In this document: in pieces, positions 53,775 to 61,540 of the stretch
How the letters are laid out: each line of letters opens with the position of its first letter
How positions within the stretch are numbered: the stretch's first letter is position 1
NCBI GenBank assembly: GCA_021295155.1
Contig: JAJTJC010000036.1
Location: 806,001-870,000 of the forward strand
Reading direction: 5' to 3'
Origin: Flavobacteriaceae bacterium D16
Lineage (GTDB): Bacteria; Bacteroidota; Bacteroidia; Flavobacteriales; Flavobacteriaceae
Length of the DNA stretch: 64,000 nt
Made by a program: the position numbers and the translations under genes
Notes under the pieces: model-generated
Database searches by the model: none
What the model was told of the DNA's origin: nothing
Seen by the model: only the letters and a program-made list of their open reading frames with translations

Positions 53775-54886
53775 AAATTATAAGCCAGGCCAATACCCAG
53801 CAGTTGCCTGAATTGGATCTTCGGTACACCGGGATCGATCACGGATCCGTCATCTGCGCGAACTTCATCAAAGCGGATGTCATCATCATAGATAATTTGT
53901 GTCCCGATGTTCGCCTTAATAAATTCATTTACCTGCAGGTTCAAATTCAATTCCCAGTCGATATCCACATTTCCGAAGGAACGCAGGTAGTCTGTGTATA
54001 GGCTCAGCCGATGGTCGAGGACCATATTTTTAGCAATTTCCTTTTTCCAGGAGTTGTTGATCAGGATCCCGAATTCTATAAAGGTATTTTCCCCGGGGGT
54101 AATGATGTTACCCGTATCATCCCTGATGGCTTTTTTAACCCCGAAGGCCCCATCGTTAGCCAGGTCCTGGTCTAACACAAAAGTGGCTTTGAGTGAAGCC
54201 GGAGAGAGGTAGAGGTTAAATCCTTTTCCCTCGGGTATGTATGAGGTTCCTGCCCCGAAAAACAAGTATCCGGGAGCCATAAAACCTGAAATGGGTGTAC
54301 TGCGATCCGGGTATTTGAAACCGTTGGAGATTTGGGTATTGAAATTAGCCTTTACCGAATAAAACCAATGATTAAGTGTATCCCTTCGGTACCCAACTGT
54401 AGAACTAAGACGGATTGCATCGTCAGTCTTTCGGAGTTGCCTTCCTTCCTGGGCATTCACCCCGTAACGGATAACCAGGGAGTTATCCCACTGAAAGTAC
54501 CGGAATTTATAGTTACGTTCAAACTTAAGTCCGCCCAGTGCAGAAACCGAATTCTCACCCCCTGCATTCCAGTTCACAAAAGCGACCTCGCTAAGGGTGA
54601 GCGTGAATTCATTTTCCTTGGTCCAGAAGGAAGGGATCCTGAACCTTCTCCTACGTTTTGTCAGGGGCTTTGTGCCCTTAAAGGTTAGCTTGGGCACGGT
54701 AAGGTTTACCCCTCGGGGGATGATTTTTATCTTATACTGTTGTGCCCGGATTACAATGGTATCAATCCTCGTAGTGTCTACTTCAGGAAGCGGCGGTATA
54801 CTGTCCTGGGCCAGCGTTTTAAGAGGAAGTACAGATACGATCCCCAGAAGAATTACAAGTGTATAATGGGATGGTTTAATCTTCAT
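53771..54886 (-). CDS. DUF3078 outer-membrane-type protein
   Basis: The ATG at 54886 gives 371 residues. A signal peptide (ending LKTLAQ) precedes an unstructured segment rich in Asp, Thr and Arg (TTRIDTIVIRAQQ, KRRRRFRIPSFWTKENEF). Many amphipathic strands alternating aromatic residues follow (SEVAFVNWNAGGENSVSALGG, YRRDTLNHWFYSVKANFNTQISNGF) and the chain ends LLGIGLAYNF, with a terminal phenylalanine like an outer-membrane barrel. DUF3078 is Bacteroidetes-specific and unassigned. Its start lies inside the last codons of dxs (11 bases shared), so it is translationally coupled to that gene. Confidence 0.88.
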   Translation of the reverse strand: MKIKPSHYTLVILLGIVSVLPLKTLAQDSIPPLPEVDTTRIDTIVIRAQQYKIKIIPRGVNLTVPKLTFKGTKPLTKRRRRFRIPSFWTKENEFTLTLSEVAFVNWNAGGENSVSALGGLKFERNYKFRYFQWDNSLVIRYGVNAQEGRQLRKTDDAIRLSSTVGYRRDTLNHWFYSVKANFNTQISNGFKYPDRSTPISGFMAPGYLFFGAGTSYIPEGKGFNLYLSPASLKATFVLDQDLANDGAFGVKKAIRDDTGNIITPGENTFIEFGILINNSWKKEIAKNMVLDHRLSLYTDYLRSFGNVDIDWELNLNLQVNEFIKANIGTQIIYDDDIRFDEVRADDGSVIDPGVPKIQFRQLLGIGLAYNF

Positions 54887-56645
54887 CAAGCACTCTTAGA
54901 AATTCGGACTGGAGGGATTGTGCATCTATACCCGCAAGTTTATGCAGTTCCTCAACCGGTCCATGTTCAATAAATTCATCAGGAATTCCCATGATGTTGA
55001 TTTTTGCAGAACTATTGCTGTTACTGGCGTACTCCAGAATTGCACTGCCAAAACCTCCGCTGCGGCATCCATCCTCCACGGTAAAAATAGTAGTATAGCG
55101 CGATAAAACCTCGTCCATTAGCTCGGTATCAAGTGGTTTTGCAAAACGCATATCGTAATGAGCTGCTTTCCCTTTAAGCTCTGGATGATTTAATGCCTCA
55201 GATACAGTATTCCCAATAGGTCCCAGGCTCAAAACCGCAATCTGACTGCCCATTTGCAGGCATTGGCCTTTGCCAATGGTAATTTTTTCAAAAGGCACTT
55301 CCCAATTTTTAGTAACTCCTCTTCCCCTTGGATACCGTATGGCGATGGGGTGGGACAGGCCCAATTGCGCCGTGAACATCATATGACGTAACTCCTCCTC
55401 GTTCAGGGGCGAAAAGATCACCATATTAGGAATACACCGCAGGTAAGCAATGTCGTATATGCCATGATGGGTAGCACCGTCTTCACCTACCAATCCGGCC
55501 CGGTCCAGACAGAAAACCACAGGAAGGTTTTGGAGGGCAACATCGTGTATTACCTGATCATAGGCGCGTTGCAGGAAGGTTGAATAAATGTTACAGAAGG
55601 GGATTAGTCCATCAGCAGCCATTCCGGCGGACAGGGTAACGGCATGTTGTTCGGCAATACCAACATCAAAAGCTCTTTCCGGGATTTCATCCATCATAAA
55701 TTTCAGCGAACTTCCTGTTGGCATGGCCGGAGTTATTCCAACAATACGCTTATTTTCCTTCGCCAGGGATACTATTGTATGGCCAAATACATCCTGGTAT
55801 TTAGGAACCTCAGATGCCTGGCCTGAGATCAGGTCTCCGGTTTGGTTATCGAACCTGCCCGGGGCATGGTAGGTTACCTGGTCTTCCTCGGCTTTTTTAA
55901 GGCCTTTTCCTTTTGTAGTGGTTATGTGTAATAATTTGGGACCCCCGGTATTTTTGAGCTGATCGAGCACACTTAATAATCCCGGGAGATCGTGCCCATC
56001 TACCGGGCCGGTATAGTGCAGGTTCAGGGATTCAAAAAAATGCTCCTCTTTGATGGTGCCATTCTTGGTGCGGCCAAGGTAATTTTTGAGGGCGCCTACA
56101 CTGGGATCTATGCCAATAGCGTTGTCATTGAGTACAATTAGCACATCTGCTTCGGCCACTCCGGCATGGTTGAGTCCTTCAAATGCCATCCCACTGGCGA
56201 TAGAGGCATCGCCAATAACTGCAATATGTTTTCTTTGGTTATTTCCCTGTAATTGCGCTGCAATAGCCATACCTAAGATTGCGGAGACAGAGGTAGAACT
56301 ATGACCGGTTCCAAAGGGGTCAAAATCACTTTCGGAACGGCTTGGGAAACCACTTATGCCACCTATTTGTCTCAGGCTTTCAAAATGTCCCTTACGACCG
56401 GTCAGAATCTTGTGCCCGTATGCCTGGTGCCCTACATCCCATATAAGCCTATCCTCAGGGGTGTTGTAACAATAGTGTAGTGCTATGGTAAGTTCCACAA
56501 CTCCCAGGCTGGCTCCTAAATGGCCTTGTTTTGCAGCAACCACGTCAATAATAAACCTCCTCAATTCCCTGGCCAGAGCGGGAAGCTGTTCGGGCTTAAG
56601 TTTGCGGAGGTCGGCTACCCCATGTATGTATTCCAGCAGTTCCAT
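54876..56645 (-). CDS. dxs: 1-deoxy-D-xylulose-5-phosphate synthase
   Basis: The 589 residues, slightly shorter than E. coli Dxs (620), contain VVAAKQGHLGASLGVVELTIALH with a catalytic histidine, WDVGHQAYGHKILTGR, and the thiamin-diphosphate site IGDASIASGMAFEGLNHAG running to VLNDN. The transketolase domain includes FCLDRAGLVGEDGATHHG and the C-terminal domain TVEDGCRSGGFGSA. Dxs condenses pyruvate with glyceraldehyde 3-phosphate, the entry step of the MEP isoprenoid pathway. It is divergent from tadA and coupled downstream to a DUF3078 gene. Confidence 0.96.
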   Translation of the reverse strand: MELLEYIHGVADLRKLKPEQLPALARELRRFIIDVVAAKQGHLGASLGVVELTIALHYCYNTPEDRLIWDVGHQAYGHKILTGRKGHFESLRQIGGISGFPSRSESDFDPFGTGHSSTSVSAILGMAIAAQLQGNNQRKHIAVIGDASIASGMAFEGLNHAGVAEADVLIVLNDNAIGIDPSVGALKNYLGRTKNGTIKEEHFFESLNLHYTGPVDGHDLPGLLSVLDQLKNTGGPKLLHITTTKGKGLKKAEEDQVTYHAPGRFDNQTGDLISGQASEVPKYQDVFGHTIVSLAKENKRIVGITPAMPTGSSLKFMMDEIPERAFDVGIAEQHAVTLSAGMAADGLIPFCNIYSTFLQRAYDQVIHDVALQNLPVVFCLDRAGLVGEDGATHHGIYDIAYLRCIPNMVIFSPLNEEELRHMMFTAQLGLSHPIAIRYPRGRGVTKNWEVPFEKITIGKGQCLQMGSQIAVLSLGPIGNTVSEALNHPELKGKAAHYDMRFAKPLDTELMDEVLSRYTTIFTVEDGCRSGGFGSAILEYASNSNSSAKINIMGIPDEFIEHGPVEELHKLAGIDAQSLQSEFLRVLDED

Positions 56646-56708
56646 CAGCGGGCATAAAGGTACGCTAATTTCGATTTCCTTACCGACGAGTCTCTTCCCT
56701 AAAAATGG

Positions 56709-56716
56709 TATTTTTG
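56709..56716 (+). promoter_or_regulatory. -7 promoter box before tadA
   Basis: TATTTTTG matches TAnnTTTG. It ends six bases before the ATG at 56722, so the transcript would be leaderless or nearly so. No TTG is present at -33, which lowers confidence. Confidence 0.35.
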
Positions 56717-56721
56717 TAGCT

Positions 56722-57171
56722 ATGGAATTTAAGTTAGACGATGCCTATTTTATGAAAAAGGCACTTCAGGAAGCTGAAATAGCTTTCGAAAAAGGGGAGG
56801 TGCCCGTTGGTGCTGTTATCGTTGTTAAAGACCGCATTATTGCACGGGGGCATAATCTTACGGAACAATTACACGATGTAACCGCACATGCCGAAATGCA
56901 GGCCATCACAGCTGCCTCCAATTTTTTAGGGGGTAAATATTTATATGACTGCACCCTGTATGTAACCCTGGAACCCTGCCAGATGTGTGCCGGGGCTTTG
57001 TATTGGAGTCAGATAGCCAAGGTAGTGTTTGGGGCATATGATCCCCAGCGTGGATTTACAACAATGGGGGGCCAGTTACATCCTAAGACAGAACTGGTAG
57101 GGGGTCTTATGGAAGAAGAAGCAGGAGAATTAATTAAACGGTTTTTTATACAGAAAAGGAACCTCAATTAA
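56722..57171 (+). CDS. tadA: tRNA adenosine(34) deaminase
   Basis: The ATG at 56722 gives 149 residues, the normal TadA length; the open frame continues upstream across the dxs start and that part is spurious. Zinc and catalytic residues are in VTAHAEMQAI (His and Glu, about 54-63) and TLEPCQMCAGAL (two cysteines, about 83-94); QRGFTTMGGQ follows. TadA converts adenosine 34 of tRNA-Arg(ACG) to inosine. It is divergent from dxs and convergent with the cold-shock gene. Confidence 0.95.
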   Translation: MEFKLDDAYFMKKALQEAEIAFEKGEVPVGAVIVVKDRIIARGHNLTEQLHDVTAHAEMQAITAASNFLGGKYLYDCTLYVTLEPCQMCAGALYWSQIAKVVFGAYDPQRGFTTMGGQLHPKTELVGGLMEEEAGELIKRFFIQKRNLN

Positions 57172-57172
57172 T

Positions 57173-57199
57173 AAAAAAACCCCGGGTTTTCCCAGGGTT
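57173..57199 (-). terminator. terminator of the cold-shock gene
   Basis: On the minus strand AACCCTGGG, loop AAAA and CCCGGGGTT form a stem (57199-57191 with 57186-57178, one mismatch), followed by a run of seven T (57179-57173). It ends the cspA-like transcript and lies just past the tadA stop. Confidence 0.82.
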
Positions 57200-57222
57200 C
57201 TGTGCGATCAAAATAAAATATA

Positions 57223-57417
57223 TTAGCCGATCACTTCTACTTGTGCAGCGACCATACCTTTTCTTCCTTCTTCTTCTTGGTATTCTACTTTGTTGCCTTC
57301 TCTAAGCTCCACCCCGTTCAATGCAGTAACATGAACAAAAATGTCCTTACCGGTCTCATCGTTGGTAATGAATCCATAACCTTTGGATTCATTGAAAAAT
57401 TTAACTACTCCAGTCAT
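57223..57417 (-). CDS. cold-shock domain protein
   Basis: The 64 residues are one cold-shock domain: TGVVKFFNESKGYGFI with the RNP1 motif KGYGFI, and DIFVHVTAL with RNP2. The end EGRKGMVAAQVEVIG is typical. CspA-like proteins bind single-stranded RNA and DNA and loosen mRNA structure. The 75-base upstream region is almost pure A/T, which may form the 5' leader used in cold regulation of such genes. It is a single gene with its own terminator. Confidence 0.95.
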   Translation of the reverse strand: MTGVVKFFNESKGYGFITNDETGKDIFVHVTALNGVELREGNKVEYQEEEGRKGMVAAQVEVIG

Positions 57418-57492
57418 GTAAAAAATTTAAAAAAATAATAATACTCGAAGTTAATACATAAAAAAGGGATTCGGGCAATGAATATAAAATTT

Positions 57493-57756
57493 TTAAGAAT
57501 CCCCCTGCCTTTTTTGCTTCTTCTCTCGCATTTTCCTGATATTTTCGTCAGTCAGCATGTAGTCTTTTACCTTTTTACCCTTGCTTTCCTTGATCAGGAA
57601 TAGGGGCATAGCTACCAGAAAAAGCCCTACTGTTCCAAAGCCAATATATTTGTTTGCCAGCGGCAGCTGTTCATCTTTAATGGAGAAACCATAGATAATG
57701 GAACCTATAGAAGCCAGGACCACCAGGACAATAAAATATTTCACTTTGAACTTCAT
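57493..57756 (-). CDS. small two-helix membrane protein
   Basis: The 87 residues have two membrane segments (about 5-24, VKYFIVLVVLASIGSIIYGF, and 37-55, YIGFGTVGLFLVAMPLFLI) and a cytoplasmic basic tail (ENIRKMREKKQKRQGDS). It starts 3 bases after the ClC gene stop on the same strand, so it is surely co-transcribed with it. Similar small proteins sit behind ClC genes in other Flavobacteria as I recall, but I cannot check. A helper or subunit role is possible. Confidence 0.75.
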   Translation of the reverse strand: MKFKVKYFIVLVVLASIGSIIYGFSIKDEQLPLANKYIGFGTVGLFLVAMPLFLIKESKGKKVKDYMLTDENIRKMREKKQKRQGDS

Positions 57757-57759
57757 AAA

Positions 57760-59544
57760 CTAAACGCTAAAATTAATCAACTTTCTTCTATAGGAGGTAA
57801 GCAATTTGGACCTGGAGATGAAACCGTAGTATTTGCCTCCCCGGATCACAGGAAGGTTCCAGGCACCGCTGTCCTGAAATTTCTGCATCACCTGTTTCAT
57901 ACTGTCACTCTCGTAAAAAATATGTTCCGGGGCCGAATGCATAAAACTGCCAACCGTAACCTTATCATACATCGAACTGTCGAACATAACCGCTCGGATA
58001 TCGTCCAGATGAACAATCCCAATCAGGGCTTTTTCATCATTCACCACGGGAAAGATATTTCGGGCAGATTTAGCCACAGTATCATGCAGCATTTTCCCCA
58101 GGGTCATTTCTTGTCGAACCTCTTTAAAGTTCCGCTCTATAACGTCGTCTATCTGCATCATACTGAGTACGGTCTGGTCCTTGTCGTGTGTGATAAGTGC
58201 ACCAATTTTGGCCAGTTCACGGGTGTAGATATTGTGTTCAACCGTATTTTTACTGATGAGGTAGGAAATAGCTGCTGTGATCATCAGAGGGACAAAAAGT
58301 TCGTATCCTCCAGTGATTTCTGCAATAAGAAATATAGCAGTAAGTGGCGCGTGCAGTACTCCGGCAATCAAACCAGCCATCCCGATCAGGGTAAAATTGC
58401 TTTCACTTACAAAAAAACCTAGGCCTGAGTTGTTGATTACCTTGGCTACTACATGGCCCAGGGAACTTCCCATAACCATGGTGGGGATGAAGATACCGCC
58501 AACCCCTCCGGCGGCAAAGGTTGTAGTCATTGCCACTGCCTTGAAAATGGTAATACCAAAGAGCAGGGCAATTACCACCCAGATGTTTTCCATATAGGCA
58601 TCGAAAGGGGTTGCCCCCAGGGCTTTAATGGGGTCGCCCAGCAGCAGGTCGTTGATAAAGCCAAATCCTTCTCCGTAAAGCGGGGGGATAAAATAAAGCA
58701 TGACCCCAATAGCAACTCCGCCGATCAATAAGCGGTATTTTGGGCTTTTAAAAGGCCTGAATAACCTCAGGATTCCAAAATACATTTTGGTGAAATAGAT
58801 GGAGGCCACAGCGGTACCTACCCCCAGCAAAATATAAAAGAGGGTGTCTTTGATCTGGAAGGAATCCTGAATGGAGAAATTGATCAGGTTTTCTTCCCCC
58901 AGGAAGAAATAGGAGGTTATTATACCAGAGATGGAAGCCAGGATTAAGGGTAACAGCGATAGCATAGTAAGGTCCAGGCTGAATATCTCAACAGCGAAGA
59001 TAATTGCTGCAATGGGCGATTGAAAGATGGAAGCAATAGCCCCGGCAGATGCGCAGGCAATTAGCAGCGAACGGTTATTGGCATTGACATGGAACAACCT
59101 TCCAAAATTGGAACTTATGGCCGCGCCTGTTGCTACGGCAGGCCCTAACAGTCCCACGGAACCCCCGAAACCAACCGTTAGGGGAGCGGTAATCAATGGC
59201 CCCGAAATCTGTTTGAGGGACATGATCCCCCTTTTTCTGGAAAGGGCATAAAGAATAGAAGAAACAGCATGTTCCATACGCTCCTTATGCACATACTTAA
59301 CATAGAGAAAGACCAGTGTAAGTCCGATTATGGGGATGATGAAATACAGTTGGTTGTCGGAAAAGATAATACCTTTCTCCAGCGAAGCCTGAATGAAATA
59401 GGTAAGGTTCTTTAAGGTTACCGAAGCCAGGCCTGCCAGCAGGCCTACCGCTATGCTCATTACATAGATAAAGCGTTTACTGGATACATGCCTGTATCGC
59501 CACTTGTGTAATTTTGTAAGTAAGTCAGCGTATTTACCAGCCAT
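57760..59544 (-). CDS. ClC family anion transporter with CBS pair, gating glutamate replaced by leucine
   Basis: The 594 residues have the ClC membrane domain (about 25-430) and two CBS domains (about 445-590, MHSAPEHIFYESDSMKQVMQ in the second). Selectivity motifs are visible: EHAVSSILYALSRKRG, LTVGFGGSVGLLGPAVATGAA and AGGVGGIFIPTMVMGSSLG. In ClC antiporters the second motif is G-x-E-G-P with the external gating glutamate (E148 in E. coli ClC-ec1). Here it reads GLLGP with Leu133, encoded TTA at 59148-59146. Loss of this residue uncouples proton exchange in studied ClC proteins, so this one may be a passive channel. CBS domains suggest control by adenine nucleotides. Confidence 0.9.
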   Translation of the reverse strand: MAGKYADLLTKLHKWRYRHVSSKRFIYVMSIAVGLLAGLASVTLKNLTYFIQASLEKGIIFSDNQLYFIIPIIGLTLVFLYVKYVHKERMEHAVSSILYALSRKRGIMSLKQISGPLITAPLTVGFGGSVGLLGPAVATGAAISSNFGRLFHVNANNRSLLIACASAGAIASIFQSPIAAIIFAVEIFSLDLTMLSLLPLILASISGIITSYFFLGEENLINFSIQDSFQIKDTLFYILLGVGTAVASIYFTKMYFGILRLFRPFKSPKYRLLIGGVAIGVMLYFIPPLYGEGFGFINDLLLGDPIKALGATPFDAYMENIWVVIALLFGITIFKAVAMTTTFAAGGVGGIFIPTMVMGSSLGHVVAKVINNSGLGFFVSESNFTLIGMAGLIAGVLHAPLTAIFLIAEITGGYELFVPLMITAAISYLISKNTVEHNIYTRELAKIGALITHDKDQTVLSMMQIDDVIERNFKEVRQEMTLGKMLHDTVAKSARNIFPVVNDEKALIGIVHLDDIRAVMFDSSMYDKVTVGSFMHSAPEHIFYESDSMKQVMQKFQDSGAWNLPVIRGGKYYGFISRSKLLTSYRRKLINFSV

Positions 59545-59604
59545 CCCCGGAACCTATATTTAAAGGTATTAAAATTCCGTCAGGAAAAAGGACCCCATCA
59601 ATTC

Positions 59605-61353
59605 CTAAAGGTCTAATTTCAAATTCAGTTCCTTTAATTGTGCTTTATCTATTGGTGCCGGAGCATCAATCATGACATCCCTTCCGCTATTGTTTTTTGG
59701 AAAAGCGATAAAATCCCGAATCGTTTCCTGTCCGCCCAAAATGGCAACAAGGCGATCCAACCCAAAAGCAATGCCTCCGTGAGGCGGGGCACCATATTGA
59801 AACGCATCCATCAAAAATCCAAATTGAGCCCGTGCTTCCTCTTCGCTAAAACCAAGATGTTTGAACATGGTGGCCTGGGTTTCTTTGTCGTGAATTCTGA
59901 TGGATCCTCCTCCAATTTCATTTCCATTGAGCACCAGGTCATACGCATTGGCCCTCACAGCAGCCGGATCTGTCTCTAGCAATTCCATTTGTCCGGGTTT
60001 GGGTGATGTGAAAGGATGGTGCATCGCATGGTAACGCGCTGTTTCCGGATCAAACTCCAGAAGGGGAAAATCTAGTACCCATAATGGGGCAAACTCATCT
60101 GTTTTCCGCAGCCCAAGACGCTCTGCCAGCTCCATCCGAAGGGCACTCAGTTGATTTCGGGTTACATCGGTTTCCCCTGATAGGATACAAATGAGGTCGC
60201 CTGCCTTAGCTCCGGTGGCCTCTGCCCAGCTAGACAGGTCTTCAGCAGTATAGAATTTATCCACAGAAGATTTATAACTACCATCCTCATTGCATTTTAC
60301 ATAGACCATACCTTTGGCTCCTACCTGAGGCCTTTTTACCCAGTTTACAAGGGCATCGATTTCTTTGCGGGAGTAAGTCGCTCCGCCTGGAACAGCAATC
60401 CCTACCACTAATTCTGCCGAATTGAACACCTGGAAATCACGGTGCTGGGCAATCGCATTTAATTCCCCGAACTCCATTCCGAAACGTATGTCAGGTTTGT
60501 CCGAACCATATCTCCGCATTGCTTCATCATAGGTAAGACGCGGGAAGGGGCCACTTTCTATATTATGGATGGTTTTAAGCAGGTGACGTACCAGCCCTTC
60601 AAAGGCATTGAGGATGTCCTCCTGTTCCACAAAAGACATCTCACAGTCGATCTGGGTAAACTCCGGCTGCCGGTCTGCCCTCAGGTCCTCATCCCGAAAA
60701 CATTTAACGATCTGAAAATATTTATCAAGCCCGCCTACCATCAGTAATTGCTTGAATGTCTGTGGTGACTGAGGTAAGGCATAAAACTGCCCTTCGTTCA
60801 TCCTGCTTGGGACCACAAAATCGCGTGCCCCTTCAGGGGTAGATTTGATCAGGTAGGGGGTTTCTACCTCAATAAACCCCTGTTCTGAGAGGTATTTACG
60901 AACTTCCATGGTAACCCTGCTTCGGAAGATAAGGCTATCCTTAACCGGGTTACGACGTATATCCAGGTAGCGGTATTTCATGCGGAGGTCATCTCCACCA
61001 TCCGTTTTGTTTTCTATAGTAAATGGGGGCAATAGTGCCTCATTGAGAATGGTTATTTCGGAAACCAGCACTTCTACATCCCCTGTAGGCAGGTTAGGGT
61101 TCTTTGAGGTCCGTTCAATAACCTTGCCTTTTATCTGAATAACATACTCACGTCCGAGGCTTCTCGCTTTTTCAAGCAGGCTGGCATCACTCCTTTCCTC
61201 ATCAAAAACCAATTGTGTTATCCCGTAACGATCCCGAAGGTCTACCCAAACAACAAAACCTTTGTCTCGTAGTTTGTGCACCCAACCGGATAATAACACC
61301 TCCTTATTAATATGGGTTTCCCGTAGTTCACCGCAAGTATGATTTCTGTACAT
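59605..61353 (-). CDS. aspS: aspartyl-tRNA synthetase
   Basis: The ATG at 61353 gives 582 residues; the frame extends eight codons further without family likeness. The N-terminal OB fold is [24 protein letters not shown], class II motif 2 is [18 protein letters not shown], the bacterial GAD insertion covers about residues 280-410, and motif 3 is [15 protein letters not shown]. The enzyme charges tRNA-Asp with aspartate. It stands alone, 60 bases upstream of the ClC gene, with an unusually plain upstream region. Confidence 0.96.
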   Translation of the reverse strand: MYRNHTCGELRETHINKEVLLSGWVHKLRDKGFVVWVDLRDRYGITQLVFDEERSDASLLEKARSLGREYVIQIKGKVIERTSKNPNLPTGDVEVLVSEITILNEALLPPFTIENKTDGGDDLRMKYRYLDIRRNPVKDSLIFRSRVTMEVRKYLSEQGFIEVETPYLIKSTPEGARDFVVPSRMNEGQFYALPQSPQTFKQLLMVGGLDKYFQIVKCFRDEDLRADRQPEFTQIDCEMSFVEQEDILNAFEGLVRHLLKTIHNIESGPFPRLTYDEAMRRYGSDKPDIRFGMEFGELNAIAQHRDFQVFNSAELVVGIAVPGGATYSRKEIDALVNWVKRPQVGAKGMVYVKCNEDGSYKSSVDKFYTAEDLSSWAEATGAKAGDLICILSGETDVTRNQLSALRMELAERLGLRKTDEFAPLWVLDFPLLEFDPETARYHAMHHPFTSPKPGQMELLETDPAAVRANAYDLVLNGNEIGGGSIRIHDKETQATMFKHLGFSEEEARAQFGFLMDAFQYGAPPHGGIAFGLDRLVAILGGQETIRDFIAFPKNNSGRDVMIDAPAPIDKAQLKELNLKLDL

Positions 61354-61480
61354 AACACCTACTGAATTTAGCCGCAAATGTAAGAAGATAAGCTTGTTTG
61401 CGTAATATGGAAAGCGGTAAAATTACAACCATAAAGATCAAATAGTTACAAATTGACAGCTTAGAAAAAGCCAAAAATAG

Positions 61481-61510
61481 TTTTGTGGACAGGAATTGTT
61501 CATTACCTTG
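61481..61510 (+). promoter_or_regulatory. possible promoter of the SusC-type receptor gene
   Basis: TTTTG (61481-61485), 18 bases, then TACCTTG (61504-61510), one T short of TAnnTTTG. The gene starts at 61541, so the leader would be about 25 bases. Confidence 0.35.
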
Positions 61511-61540
61511 TTTTTCATAAACCAATACAAATATTTTATT

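Noticed and set aside
56485-56721. In-frame upstream extension of tadA by 79 residues
   Set aside because: It runs antisense over the start of dxs and is not family-like; normal TadA begins at 56722.
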